NCBI RefSeq assembly: GCF_002008365.1
Contig: NZ_MRDL01000059.1
Span: 310,001-374,000 of the forward strand
DNA: 64,000 nt
Origin: Rhizobium leguminosarum bv. viciae USDA 2370
GTDB taxonomy: Bacteria > Pseudomonadota > Alphaproteobacteria > Rhizobiales > Rhizobiaceae
Direction: 5' to 3'
Position 1 is the first letter of the stretch. Every line of letters begins with the position of its first letter. The notes under the pieces are model-generated. The model made no database searches. It was not told the origin of the DNA and saw nothing but the letters and a program-made list of their open reading frames with translations. The position numbers and the translations under genes are program-made. Positions 43,005-51,784 of the stretch are shown here, in pieces.

Positions 43005-44747
43005 ATGACCCCCGATTTGCAGCAGCGCTTCTCGAATCCCGGCGAGAACGATATCGACGTTTTGATCATCGGGGCGGGCATCAACGGCGCCGGCCTGTTC
43101 CGCGACCTCTCGCTACAGGGTGTCAATTGCCTGATCGTCGACAAGGCCGACTTTGGTTCCGGCACGAGCGCCGCACCATCGCGGCTCATTCACGGCGGCC
43201 TGAAATATCTTGAAACGGGTGAGTTCGGACTGGTTGCGCAATCGACGCTTGAGCGCAACCTCCTGCTCAAGAACGCGCCGCATTGCGTCGAGCCACTGCC
43301 GACCTTCATTCCGGTCTTTTCCTGGACCCGCGGTATCTGGGCAGCGATCAGAACGCTCTTCGGGTCGAAGACGGCGCCACGCAGCCGTGGAGCCGTGCTC
43401 ATCAAGATCGGGCTTCGGCTCTATGACTTTTTCGGTTCACGCGACCAGGTCATGCCGCGCCACCGGCTGATCTTGAAGAAACAGGCGCGCAAGGAAATGC
43501 CGCATGTAACCCCCGCCATCGTCGCCGGCGGCATCTATTACGATGCCAAGATCAGCAGGCCGGAGCGACTCGTCTATGAGCTCGTGAGCGATGGTCTCGA
43601 TGCGAACGCGCGGAGCCTCGCGGCAAATTTCGCGACACTGGCTGCCGTTTCAGAGGGGCATTTGACCTTCCGGCAGCCCGATGGTCGCGATGTCACCGTT
43701 GCTCCCAAACTGGTCGTCAATGCGGCAGGTCCCTGGATCGATCACGTCAACACTTTACTCGGTGCCCCATCGCACCTGATCGGCGGCACCAAGGGTTCCC
43801 ATATCCTGCTTGACCATCCCGAGCTGGTGCGAAGCCTCAACGGCCACATGATCTATTTCGAGGCCGACGACGGCCGAATCTGCCTGGTCTACGACTATCT
43901 CGGGCTGGCACTTGTTGGTTCGACCGACATTCCGGCGGATGATCCGGACAATGTCCGCTGCGAGGAGCCGGAAACCGAGTATTTTCTCGAAAGTGTCCGC
44001 TCGCTGCTGCCGACGCTCCGCATCGATCGCGACCAGGTCGTTTACAGCTATAGCGGTATCCGCCCGCTGCCGGCGTCAGATGCGGCAGCACCGGGGCTAA
44101 TCAGCCGTGATCACTCCGCGCCGGTGAAGGAGCCAGAGAGCGGCAGACCGTTTCCGATCATTTCGCTGGTCGGAGGCAAGTGGACGACGTTCCGTGGCTT
44201 TGCGGAAGAGGTCGCCGACACCGTTCTCTCCCGGCTGCAGCGCAGCCGCAGCCAGTCGACACGCTATCTGGCGGTCGGCGGCGGCAAGGCCTTTCCGGCT
44301 GATGCCCAGCAACGTAGCGCCTGGATCAGGGATACCGCATCACGCAGCGGCGTTGCCGCCGAGCGTGCCGACGAACTGCTCGCCCGCTACGGCACGACGG
44401 CCGCAGCCCTGCTTTCTTCTCCTTCAGGCTATACCGACGAGCAGCGCCTGGCGGGTGCGCCGCGTTACAGTCTCCGCGAGATCGACTGGATCGCCCGGAA
44501 CGAAATCGTCGTCCACCTGTCGGACATCGTGATGCGTCGTACGACGCTTGCGATCGAGGGCCGGTTGACGCTGGAAGGCCTGCGGGAAATCGCCGGCGTT
44601 GCCGGGGCAGCGCTCGATTGGAATGCCGAACGAACGGCAAGCGAAATCCAGGACGTTGTCAGCCAGCTGGGCCGCTTCCACGGCCAAGCACTGACAGGCA
44701 AGGTTGCCGCCGAGCCGGAAAAGACACCGCGCCCGGCCTCGGGCTAA
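43005..44747 (+). CDS. GlpD/EryB-like FAD-dependent polyol-phosphate dehydrogenase
   Basis: A 580-residue dehydrogenase with the FAD fingerprint LIIGAGINGAGLFRDLSLQG near residue 20, GSGTSAAPSRLIHGGLKYLE, NAAGPWIDHVN, and YSYSGIRPLP, and a C-terminal domain as in aerobic GlpD. It is longer than the EryB of this window (503 residues) and shares the same architecture. It should oxidise a phosphorylated polyol and pass electrons to quinone. ATG 43005 has AGGA eight bases upstream. It converges on the aldolase gene with an 7-nt gap and no terminator. Confidence 0.85.
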   Translation: MTPDLQQRFSNPGENDIDVLIIGAGINGAGLFRDLSLQGVNCLIVDKADFGSGTSAAPSRLIHGGLKYLETGEFGLVAQSTLERNLLLKNAPHCVEPLPTFIPVFSWTRGIWAAIRTLFGSKTAPRSRGAVLIKIGLRLYDFFGSRDQVMPRHRLILKKQARKEMPHVTPAIVAGGIYYDAKISRPERLVYELVSDGLDANARSLAANFATLAAVSEGHLTFRQPDGRDVTVAPKLVVNAAGPWIDHVNTLLGAPSHLIGGTKGSHILLDHPELVRSLNGHMIYFEADDGRICLVYDYLGLALVGSTDIPADDPDNVRCEEPETEYFLESVRSLLPTLRIDRDQVVYSYSGIRPLPASDAAAPGLISRDHSAPVKEPESGRPFPIISLVGGKWTTFRGFAEEVADTVLSRLQRSRSQSTRYLAVGGGKAFPADAQQRSAWIRDTASRSGVAAERADELLARYGTTAAALLSSPSGYTDEQRLAGAPRYSLREIDWIARNEIVVHLSDIVMRRTTLAIEGRLTLEGLREIAGVAGAALDWNAERTASEIQDVVSQLGRFHGQALTGKVAAEPEKTPRPASG

Positions 44748-44754
44748 CCCAGTT

Positions 44755-45819
44755 TCAGGAGAAAGCCGGATCGAGGGAACCGGACTTGTAACGCTTCGCC
44801 ATTTCCGAAACGGGGAGGGGCGTGATGCGGCCGGCCATGCCGGCGGTGCCGAACTGTTCGAAGCGTTCCTTGCAGAGCTTGGTCAGCGCCGTCATCGCCG
44901 GCTTCAGATATTTGCGCGGATCGAACTCGCTTGGATCTTCCTGCAGCACGCGGCGGATCTGGCCGGTCATCGCCATTCTGCCGTCGGTGTCGATGTTGAC
45001 CTTGCGCACGCCGTTCTTGATGCCGCGCTGGATTTCCTCGACCGGCACTCCCCATGTCGGTTTCATCTGGCCGCCATACTTGTTGATGATCTCCTGCAGT
45101 TCGATCGGGACCGAGGACGAGCCATGCATGACGAGATGTGTGTTCGGAAGCTTGCGGTGAATTTCTTCGATGACGTTCATCGCCAGTACCGAACCGTCCG
45201 GCTTGCGGGTGAACTTGTAGGCGCCATGCGATGTGCCCATCGCGATGGCGAGCGCATCGACCTTGGTTTCGCGCACGAACTTCACCGCTTCGTCCGGGTC
45301 GGTCAGCAGCTGGTCATGCGAAAGCTTGCCCTCGGCGCCGTGGCCGTCCTCGGCCTCGCCCATGCCGGTCTCGAGAGAACCGAGAACACCGAGTTCGCCT
45401 TCCACTGAGATGCCGCCGAAATGCGCCATGTCAGTCACCATCTTGGTGACGCCGACATTATAGGCCCAGTCGGCGGGCGTCTTGGCGTCCGCCTTCAGTG
45501 AACCATCCATCATTACCGAGGTGAAGCCCGCCTGGATCGCCGTCATGCAGTTGGAGGGATCGTTGCCGTGATCGAGATGCACGCAGACTGGAATATGCGG
45601 ATAGATTTCAACGACGGCATCCATCATGTGCTTCAGCATGATGTCATTGGCATAGGCGCGGGCTCCGCGCGACGCCTGCATGATAACCGGCGCCTGGCAC
45701 GCATCCGCGGCCTCCATGATGGCGAGCGCCTGCTCCATGTTGTTGATGTTGAAAGCGGGAACGCCGTAGCCTTCCTCCGCAGCATGGTCGAGCAGTTGCC
45801 TCAGCGTAATGCGTGCCAT
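44755..45819 (-). CDS. Class II fructose-bisphosphate aldolase (Calvin-cycle subtype)
   Basis: A 354-residue zinc-dependent aldolase. Metal-binding and catalytic segments: VCVHLDHGNDP (zinc His and catalytic Asp) near residue 82, MDGS, SVEGELG (Glu), HLVMHGSSSVP (His) near 230 and VNIDTDGRMA (phosphate loop). It cleaves fructose 1,6-bisphosphate or a related ketose phosphate to dihydroxyacetone phosphate and an aldehyde. The sequence is the FbaA/CbbA 'Calvin' type. ATG 45819 follows GGGGGAA. Its position beside the epimerase and kinase suggests it cleaves their ketose phosphate product; a housekeeping role is the alternative. Confidence 0.88.
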   Translation of the reverse strand: MARITLRQLLDHAAEEGYGVPAFNINNMEQALAIMEAADACQAPVIMQASRGARAYANDIMLKHMMDAVVEIYPHIPVCVHLDHGNDPSNCMTAIQAGFTSVMMDGSLKADAKTPADWAYNVGVTKMVTDMAHFGGISVEGELGVLGSLETGMGEAEDGHGAEGKLSHDQLLTDPDEAVKFVRETKVDALAIAMGTSHGAYKFTRKPDGSVLAMNVIEEIHRKLPNTHLVMHGSSSVPIELQEIINKYGGQMKPTWGVPVEEIQRGIKNGVRKVNIDTDGRMAMTGQIRRVLQEDPSEFDPRKYLKPAMTALTKLCKERFEQFGTAGMAGRITPLPVSEMAKRYKSGSLDPAFS

Positions 45820-45956
45820 CCAAGATTCCCCCATATCGATGGTCGATCGAAACGCCGCCATCTCTTTGAAACTAGAGCCCGGGCGCGGGCCGTTCAAGCG
45901 CCTTATTTTAACAGGCAAAATGGCATAGGGGGAGGAAAGTAACAAGCATCAATAAC

Positions 45957-45979
45957 AATATCACAAACAGTATGATATT
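45957..45979. promoter_or_regulatory. Inverted repeat upstream of the aldolase gene
   Basis: AATATCA (45957-45963) and TGATATT (45973-45979) are perfect 7-bp arms separated by 9 nt, in an AT-rich pocket about 140 nt before the aldolase start. It is a candidate operator for the DeoR at 40552 or the LacI at 51904. Confidence 0.4.
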
Positions 45980-46028
45980 TCTCAAGAGTCATTTCGCATG
46001 CACGAGCCGAATGAAATTCGGTGCCTGT

Positions 46029-46081
46029 GCTGAAGAGACGGGCGTCACGCCCCTTGCCGGCGATGGCAAGAACTCTTCAGC
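46029..46081. other. Three-stem (cloverleaf-like) inverted-repeat structure
   Basis: Outer stem GCTGAAGAG/CTCTTCAGC (46029-46037/46073-46081) is perfect over 9 bp. Inside it are two perfect hairpins back to back: GGGCG-TCA-CGCCC (46040-46052) and CTTGCC-GGCGAT-GGCAAG (46053-46070), with only two unpaired bases at each junction. Either strand can form it. It lies between the epimerase stop and the aldolase start. It could be a structured RNA element, a mosaic intergenic repeat or a processing site. Confidence 0.6.
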
Positions 46082-46167
46082 CAGACACCCGTGCGGCCGC
46101 TGCGGTTATGGCTTGTCGTTGATGGCAGTCGGCCAACAGGGGAATTCGGAATATCCGGCAAACCGGG

Positions 46168-47016
46168 TCAGATGAGACCGTATTGTTCCGCCTTATTGCG
46201 CAGGAACGGCAGGCCCTTGTCCATGACCTCTTCCATATCGCGTGCAACGGGGCGCCAGACGGCCAGGCCATAGGCGACCTCAGGCGGCATGTTGATGAAG
46301 CTTTCCATCGCAAGCCCGCCCTTGAAGCCGATTGCGGCGAGCGCGGCATAGATCGCATCCCACGGGATGTTGCCGTAGCCCGGTGTGCCGCGGTCGCTTT
46401 CCGAAAGATGGATGTACTTCAGGTGATCGCGGGCGATCAGGATGCCATTTGCCGCACCCTTTTCCTCGATATTCATGTGGTAGGTGTCGAGGTGAACGAA
46501 GATGTTATCCGCGCCGACGCGCTCCACCATCTCGACGGCCTGCTGCGCCGAGTTGATCAGGTGGTTCTCATAGCGGTTCACGGCCTCGACGCCGAGCTGG
46601 ATGCCGTGCTTCCTAGCATGCTTTGCCGCTACGTCGAGCACCTTGGCGATGTTGTCGTATTCGCCCTGCGTCGGTGGCACGCCGGTGCGCTCGCCGATGC
46701 CGCCGAAGATGACGCCGGACAGGGCCTCGGCGTTCATTTCTGCAGTCTTTTCGATCGCAACCTTCAGGTGCTCGATTGCGGCATCCGGGCGGACCGAGGC
46801 CCAGGCATGTTCCGGCAGGCCGAGCGAGCAGACGGCGCGCAGCTTATTCTTTTCAAGCAGGGCGCGGGTATGTTTGGCATCGACGGCAGGCGCGTTCAGC
46901 AGCGCGATCTCGATGAAATCCATCTTGTAGTGCACGGCTCCGGCAATCGCCTTTTCGGCACCTGCGCGATCCCAGTTCATGGTCCACATGCTGGTGTGAA
47001 CGCCGAAACCTTCCAT
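46168..47016 (-). CDS. Ketose 3-epimerase (D-tagatose/D-allulose 3-epimerase family)
   Basis: A 282-residue TIM-barrel epimerase acting at C3 of unphosphorylated ketoses. All four metal ligands are present: Glu144 (GVEAVNRYE), Asp177 (VHLDTYHMN), His203 (YIHLSESDRG) and Glu238 (AMESF). They are spaced exactly as in the Agrobacterium D-allulose 3-epimerase (150, 183, 209, 244 from memory). The NIEE and SDRG motifs that orient substrate are also conserved. AGGAG precedes ATG 47016. It is the last gene of the transporter operon, so the imported compound is probably a ketose or is oxidised to one. Confidence 0.87.
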   Translation of the reverse strand: MEGFGVHTSMWTMNWDRAGAEKAIAGAVHYKMDFIEIALLNAPAVDAKHTRALLEKNKLRAVCSLGLPEHAWASVRPDAAIEHLKVAIEKTAEMNAEALSGVIFGGIGERTGVPPTQGEYDNIAKVLDVAAKHARKHGIQLGVEAVNRYENHLINSAQQAVEMVERVGADNIFVHLDTYHMNIEEKGAANGILIARDHLKYIHLSESDRGTPGYGNIPWDAIYAALAAIGFKGGLAMESFINMPPEVAYGLAVWRPVARDMEEVMDKGLPFLRNKAEQYGLI

Positions 47017-47027
47017 GATCGTATCTC

Positions 47028-48014
47028 CTATTTCACGATTCTGATGAACTTGGCCGAGAACCACCGCAGCACCATCACGACGATGAGCAGGATACCCCAG
47101 ACGGCAGTGGTGAGGTGCTGGTTGGCGCCGAGCAGGTTGAGCCCCGAAGAGAGAAGCTGCAGCACGATGAGCGCCACGAAGACGGGCAGGACGCGGCCGA
47201 AGCCGCCGAAAGGATTGATGCCGCCGAGAAAGCAGGCGAGCACGGTGATCAGCAGATAGGACTCGCCGTGGCCGACGCGCACCGAATTGAAGCGCGCAAG
47301 CATGATGATGCCGGCAACCGCAGCCATCACGCCGGAAAGCATATAGACCAGCACCAGAACCTTGCGGGTGTTGATGCCGGAATAGCGGGCAGACTCGATA
47401 TTGGAGCCGATCATGTAGGTGGAAAAGCCGAGCTTGGAGCGCGAGAGTAGAATGTGGCTGGCGATTACGCAGGCGATCAGGATCAACAAAGGTACCGGGA
47501 TGCCGAGGATGCTGCCGTGGCCGATCGGAGCGATGAAGGTAGGGAAGCCCGAGATATCGCCGCCGCGCGTCAGGAACTCGCCGAGGCCGCGCAGAAAGAT
47601 CATCATCGACAGCGAAACGAGGATCGGATGGGCGCGGGTAAAGGCGATGACGAGGCCCATGACCAGGCCGCTGGCGGCACCGACGGCAAGCGCCAGAGCC
47701 GAGCCGAGCAGGAAGGCGCCCGGGCCGGCATCGATGCCGCCATTGGCCTGCAGCGTCCAGGCGAGCGTCAGGCCGGCGATGTTGGCGGTGAAGGTGATCG
47801 CAAGGTTGAGGCCGCCGGTGAGGATCGGCATCAGCATGGCAAGCGTCAGAACACCCAGCTCGGGAAGCTGAAAGGCGACCGATCCGAAGGTCGCGCCCGT
47901 CAGGAAATGCGGCGAGGCGAAACTGAAGACGACAAGCACGGCCGCCAGCGCGGCGAGGGGACCGGCCATGTCGGCCCCGAAGATGGCGTTGAAGCGGGCG
48001 GCAAGCGCGTTCAT
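47028..48014 (-). CDS. Sugar ABC transporter permease 2 (CUT2)
   Basis: A 328-residue inner-membrane permease of the ribose/rhamnose type with eight or more hydrophobic segments. It has ILTGGLNLAITFTANIAGL near residue 65 (the family 'GGIDLSVG' site, diverged) and LACFLGGINPFGGFGRV near 250. Its ATG overlaps the stop of the other permease gene (ATGA). Two distinct permeases, as in rhamnose or Lsr transporters, imply a heterodimer, unlike the single EryF. Confidence 0.9.
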   Translation of the reverse strand: MNALAARFNAIFGADMAGPLAALAAVLVVFSFASPHFLTGATFGSVAFQLPELGVLTLAMLMPILTGGLNLAITFTANIAGLTLAWTLQANGGIDAGPGAFLLGSALALAVGAASGLVMGLVIAFTRAHPILVSLSMMIFLRGLGEFLTRGGDISGFPTFIAPIGHGSILGIPVPLLILIACVIASHILLSRSKLGFSTYMIGSNIESARYSGINTRKVLVLVYMLSGVMAAVAGIIMLARFNSVRVGHGESYLLITVLACFLGGINPFGGFGRVLPVFVALIVLQLLSSGLNLLGANQHLTTAVWGILLIVVMVLRWFSAKFIRIVK

Positions 48015-49042
48015 CAGCTCTCTCCCCTGCCTGCAGGCCTGTCACCGGTCGATTTCCGGGTCGCAAACACTGGCACCAGATTGCCGATGCGGGCGCTCGA
48101 CAAGGTGATCGCAACGAGGATGATCGCGCCGACGATCATCTTGAAGGCGAAGGGCGAGACGCCCATCAGGTTGAGGCCGTTCTGGGTGATCGAGACGAGC
48201 AGCACGCCCAGCACGCAACCGAGCACCGAGCCCTTGCCGCCGCCCAGCCGCGCCCCACCGAGCACCACGGCAGCGAGCACATCGAGTTCGCGGCCGTAGA
48301 GTGCGTTCGGCACGACCTCCTGCGCATAATGCGCCTGCATGAGCCCGGCGATGCCTGCCATCAACCCAAGCCAGCCGAAGGCGATGAACTGCATGGCGCC
48401 GATATTGATGCCGAAGCGGCGCGCGCCTTCCGGATTGTCGCCGAAGGCGTAGAGCTGCCGGCCGGTCGTCGTGCGGGTAATGAAGAACCATGTGGCGAGC
48501 GTGCAGACGGCCATGACCACAACCGGCAAGGTGATCTCAGCCCAGCTCCCATCGGCCATTTCGCGCTCGTAGATGATGACGCGGCTCGTCAGCCAGTCGG
48601 GCAGATTGTAGATCGACACCCCCTTGGTGAAAAACATCAGCAAGCCGAAATAGACGTTGAAGGTCGCGATCGTCGCGACGATCGAGATGATGCGGAAGCG
48701 GTGGATCAGGAAGGCGTTGATCACGCCGAGCACGATGCCGATGCCGGCCGCAATCAGGAAGCCGGATACCCATCCACCCCCGCCGATCCTCTCGAGCGCA
48801 AGTGCAGTGACGTATTGCACGATCGAGGCTGCGACCGCGAAGGAGATGTCGATCCCGCCTGATATCAGCACCACGAGCAGGCCAACGGCAAAGATAATGT
48901 TGACCGCGCTGATATTGAGCAGGTCGAAGACATTGCCGAGCGTGAAGAAACGGTCGGTCATGAGAGCAAGAACAATGCTCATAGCGATGATGACGGCAAA
49001 CAGCACGAATTCAGTCGTATGGGACAGGAACAGCTTACGCAT
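48014..49042 (-). CDS. Sugar ABC transporter permease 1 (CUT2)
   Basis: A 342-residue permease with the conserved LLVVLISGGIDISFAVAASIV segment near residue 55, FGDNPEGARRFGINIGAMQF near 200 and VVLGGARLGGGKGSVLGCVLG near 275. These are the standard features of RbsC-like subunits. It overlaps the ATPase gene by eight bases upstream and the second permease by four bases downstream, so the transporter subunits are translationally coupled. Confidence 0.9.
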   Translation of the reverse strand: MRKLFLSHTTEFVLFAVIIAMSIVLALMTDRFFTLGNVFDLLNISAVNIIFAVGLLVVLISGGIDISFAVAASIVQYVTALALERIGGGGWVSGFLIAAGIGIVLGVINAFLIHRFRIISIVATIATFNVYFGLLMFFTKGVSIYNLPDWLTSRVIIYEREMADGSWAEITLPVVVMAVCTLATWFFITRTTTGRQLYAFGDNPEGARRFGINIGAMQFIAFGWLGLMAGIAGLMQAHYAQEVVPNALYGRELDVLAAVVLGGARLGGGKGSVLGCVLGVLLVSITQNGLNLMGVSPFAFKMIVGAIILVAITLSSARIGNLVPVFATRKSTGDRPAGRGES

Positions 49043-50549
49043 AGACCGCCGCCTCCAGGTCTTTCAGCGTAGTCGCGCGCGGATCATGCCAGCCGGCGAT
49101 GCGGCCCTTTTCCATATGGATGATCCGATCGGCGTTGAAATAGACCTCCGGCACCTCGTCCGAAATCAGGATGATCGCCAGCCCCGCCTCGGCGAGGCGT
49201 GCAACGATTTCGAAGATGCCGGCGCGCGCGCCGACATCGACGCCGACCGTGGGCGCATCGAGGATCAGCACCTTTGGATCGGTGGCGAGCCATTTGGCGA
49301 TCGCGACGCGCTGCTGGTTGCCGCCCGAAAGCGTCGAGATCGCATCGTCCTGCTTGCCGATCCTGACGCCGAGATCGGCGATCCAGCGCGCGACCAGCGA
49401 GCGCTTCTTTTCCGGCGAGATGAGCCGGCCGCCTAGGATACGGTTGAGGGAGGCCATGACCAGATTGTCGGCGATGGATTGCGGCTGGTTGAGACCGAGC
49501 GAAAGGCGGTCTTCGGAGAGATAGGCGACGCCTGAGGTGATCGCCTCGCGGTTGGAGGCAAAGCGCACCGGCTTTCCCTCCAACACGATCGTTCCGGCGG
49601 CGGGCCGGCGCATGCCGAACAGCGTGAGCGCGAGTTCGGTGCGCCCGGAGCCGAGCAGGCCGGTGATTCCGAGGGTCTCGCCACGGCGCAGATCGAAGGA
49701 GATGTCCTCGAACTCGCCAGGCCGGGAAAGCTTGCTTACAGAAAGCAGGACCGGGTTGTGCGACAGGTCGCGGGCGCGAACATTCTGGTCGAAGGTGCGC
49801 CCGGTCATCAGCTCGGTGATCTTAGACTGGGTCATGCCTTCCACCGGATAGACACCGACCAGCGCACCATCGCGCAGCACCGTGATGCGCGAGGAAATTT
49901 CCAGCACTTCCGCAAGGCGATGGCTGACGAAGACCACGGCAACGCCCGAAGCCGACAGCGTGCGCACGATCGCCAGCAGATGATCGGTCTCAGACTGGGT
50001 GAGCGAGGCGGTCGGCTCGTCCATGAAGACGATGCGGGCCTCTCCGACCAGCGCGCGGGCGATGGCGACGATCTGACGCTGCGCGATGGCGAAGTCCTTG
50101 AGAGGCCTGTCGACGTCGAGGGTAATGCCGAGCCGGGCGAGTGCCTCCTCGGCTGTTCCGCGGATCGCGGCATAATTGACGAAGCGCGGGCGCGAACCGG
50201 AAAGGGTCTGGAAGGCGATGTTTTCGGCCACGCTCATTTCCGGAAAGAGCGCGAGGTCCTGCCAGATGATCTGGATGCCGCGGGACTGGGCCATGCCAGG
50301 CGTCATGAGGGATATCGTCTCACCGTCGAAGACGATCTCGGCGCCGTCTGCAGGCCGATAGACGCCTGATATCACCTTGATAAGGGTGCTCTTGCCGGAA
50401 CCATTCTCGCCGGCCAAGCAATGCACCTCGCCGGGCAGGACTTCGAAGGAGACGTTTTTCAGCGCCTTCACACCGCCGAATGTCATGTTGATGCCGCGAA
50501 GCGAAAGAAGCGGCTGGGCCTTCACACCATCATCCGTTGCCATGCTCAT
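49035..50549 (-). CDS. Sugar ABC transporter ATP-binding protein (RbsA type)
   Basis: A 504-residue double-ABC ATPase. Domain 1: Walker A GENGSGKST, DEPTASLTQSE and FVSHRLAEVLE. Domain 2: degenerate P-loop GLLGSGRTE, signature LSGGNQQRVAIAKWL, and LDAPTVGVDVGA, where the usual Glu of Walker B (DEP) is Ala (DAP). The start is taken at ATG 50549, with a second ATG at 50543; neither has a strong ribosome-binding site. It lies 125 nt after the binding-protein gene, behind a stable hairpin. Confidence 0.88.
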   Translation of the reverse strand: MSMATDDGVKAQPLLSLRGINMTFGGVKALKNVSFEVLPGEVHCLAGENGSGKSTLIKVISGVYRPADGAEIVFDGETISLMTPGMAQSRGIQIIWQDLALFPEMSVAENIAFQTLSGSRPRFVNYAAIRGTAEEALARLGITLDVDRPLKDFAIAQRQIVAIARALVGEARIVFMDEPTASLTQSETDHLLAIVRTLSASGVAVVFVSHRLAEVLEISSRITVLRDGALVGVYPVEGMTQSKITELMTGRTFDQNVRARDLSHNPVLLSVSKLSRPGEFEDISFDLRRGETLGITGLLGSGRTELALTLFGMRRPAAGTIVLEGKPVRFASNREAITSGVAYLSEDRLSLGLNQPQSIADNLVMASLNRILGGRLISPEKKRSLVARWIADLGVRIGKQDDAISTLSGGNQQRVAIAKWLATDPKVLILDAPTVGVDVGARAGIFEIVARLAEAGLAIILISDEVPEVYFNADRIIHMEKGRIAGWHDPRATTLKDLEAAVYA

Positions 50550-50627
50550 GCCGGTTGCCTGTCCAGTCGAATGCCATGAAAGGTCAATGGTCCAGCCATG
50601 GTCGGATATCGCTCTTTTCCCGAACGC

Positions 50628-50653
50628 CGGGCCGGTCCGTATCGACCGGCCCG
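50628..50653 (-). other. Intra-operon hairpin between binding-protein and ATPase genes
   Basis: CGGGCCGGTC (50628-50637) and GACCGGCCCG (50644-50653) form a perfect 10-bp stem with a 6-nt loop. A second hairpin (GGGCCTC/GAGGCCC, 50667-50684) has the binding-protein stop codon in its loop. Such structures protect the 5' part of the message and keep binding protein in excess over the membrane subunits. Confidence 0.55.
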
Positions 50654-50674
50654 ACACCCGGGGAGGGGGCCTCT

Positions 50675-51658
50675 TCAGAGGCCCATTGCGGCCAGGTCGT
50701 CGACCGTATCCTTGTTGATCGGCAGCAGCTGATCGACGATGATGTCGTTACCAACAGGCTTGATCACGCCGAGACCCGGAATGTCATCACCTTCCTTGAT
50801 GCTCTCGCCCTTGATCAGGCGATCGGCGAGCGTGACGAAGACTTCGCCGGCCTGCTTCGGATTCCACATGAAGCCGCCCGATATCGCGTCGGACTTGATC
50901 AGCTTCTGGCCCTGGCCGGGCGAGAACGGGCCGAGCACGAAGATTTTGCCCGTCTTGCGGCGTTCTTCGACAGCGCGCCCCGCGCCGATCGGGCCCTGGC
51001 TGCCGAAGGCGAGGAAGCCTTTCAGATCCGGATGGGCAGCGATGAGATCAAGCGCCGTCGAGCGGCTTTTGTCGACATCTTCTGCGACGCCATAACGGTC
51101 GCCGACGAGTTTCATGTCCGGATAATTCGCCTTGATATAGGCGATTGCGGCGTCCGCCCAGGCATTGTGCAGCGGAACGGTCAGCGAGCCGACGAAGACG
51201 GCATATTCGCCCTTGCCGCCCATCTTTTCGGCGAGCAGCTTGCCATGCGCCTCACCAAAACCGGTCGACGATGCGAGTTCGAAATTCCAGTCGGCGCCCT
51301 TCTGCGAGGGCGATTCATGCGTAATGACCTTGATGCCGGCGGCTTGCGCCTTGGTGAGCACGGGCTCGAGCACCTTGGCATCGTTCGGCACCACACCGAT
51401 GACCTTGACGCCCTGGGCGATCAGGTCTTCGATGGCGCGCACCTGCAGCGCCGGGTCGGCGCTGGTCGGGCCGATCATGAAGGCATCGACGCCGAGTTTC
51501 TTGCCCTGTTCCTTGATGCCGGCTTCCATCGCATTGAACCATGGAATGCCGCCGATCTTGACGACAACGCCGACCTTCGGTGCGTCCTGCGCAAACGCGA
51601 CCACCGCCCCGGCAAGCGACAGCGATGCGGCAATTGCCGCTATGATAAGTCTCCTCAT
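50675..51658 (-). CDS. Sugar ABC transporter substrate-binding protein (RbsB/LsrB-like)
   Basis: A 327-residue periplasmic protein with a Sec signal peptide (MRRLIIAAIAASLSLAGAVVAFAQ) and type I periplasmic fold: VVVKIGGIPWFNAMEAGI, QVRAIEDLIAQGVKVIGVVP, and AFGSQGPIGAGRAVEE. ATG 51658 has GAGGAGGA six bases upstream; the GTG at 51664 is too close to that site. First gene of the leftward operon with an ATPase, two permeases and a ketose 3-epimerase. The ligand is unknown; a ketose, alditol or related compound is inferred. Confidence 0.9.
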   Translation of the reverse strand: MRRLIIAAIAASLSLAGAVVAFAQDAPKVGVVVKIGGIPWFNAMEAGIKEQGKKLGVDAFMIGPTSADPALQVRAIEDLIAQGVKVIGVVPNDAKVLEPVLTKAQAAGIKVITHESPSQKGADWNFELASSTGFGEAHGKLLAEKMGGKGEYAVFVGSLTVPLHNAWADAAIAYIKANYPDMKLVGDRYGVAEDVDKSRSTALDLIAAHPDLKGFLAFGSQGPIGAGRAVEERRKTGKIFVLGPFSPGQGQKLIKSDAISGGFMWNPKQAGEVFVTLADRLIKGESIKEGDDIPGLGVIKPVGNDIIVDQLLPINKDTVDDLAAMGL

Positions 51659-51784
51659 CTTCACTCCTCCTCAAGGTCGCTCATGGCGAACGACGACCAC
51701 CGGCCGCTTTGCGGCAGGTTGTTCCTGGTTGCTTCTTGGCGAGGGAACACCCTTGCCTCCCATCCCGCCTCCTCCGGCGAACCA

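Larger units (their letters stand above)
45820..46167. other. Intergenic region between epimerase and aldolase genes
   Basis: About 350 nt without a convincing gene. It contains an AT-rich stretch with a perfect AATATCA-N9-TGATATT repeat (45957-45979), which may hold the aldolase promoter and operator. Further on lies a compact three-stem structure (46029-46081). Nothing else was recognised. Confidence 0.7.

Noticed and set aside
46029..46081. Hammerhead-ribozyme-like core (CTGAAGA matches CUGANGA)
   Set aside because: The conserved GAAA after the second stem and the cleavage-site triplet are missing on both strands; only the first core element matches by chance.
46168..48114. An apparent 648-residue minus-strand frame fusing a long N-terminal part to the epimerase
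   Set aside because: The N-terminal two thirds lie out of frame across the permease gene at 47028-48014, are Arg/His/Pro-rich and resemble no family. The epimerase has its own ATG and ribosome-binding site at 47016.
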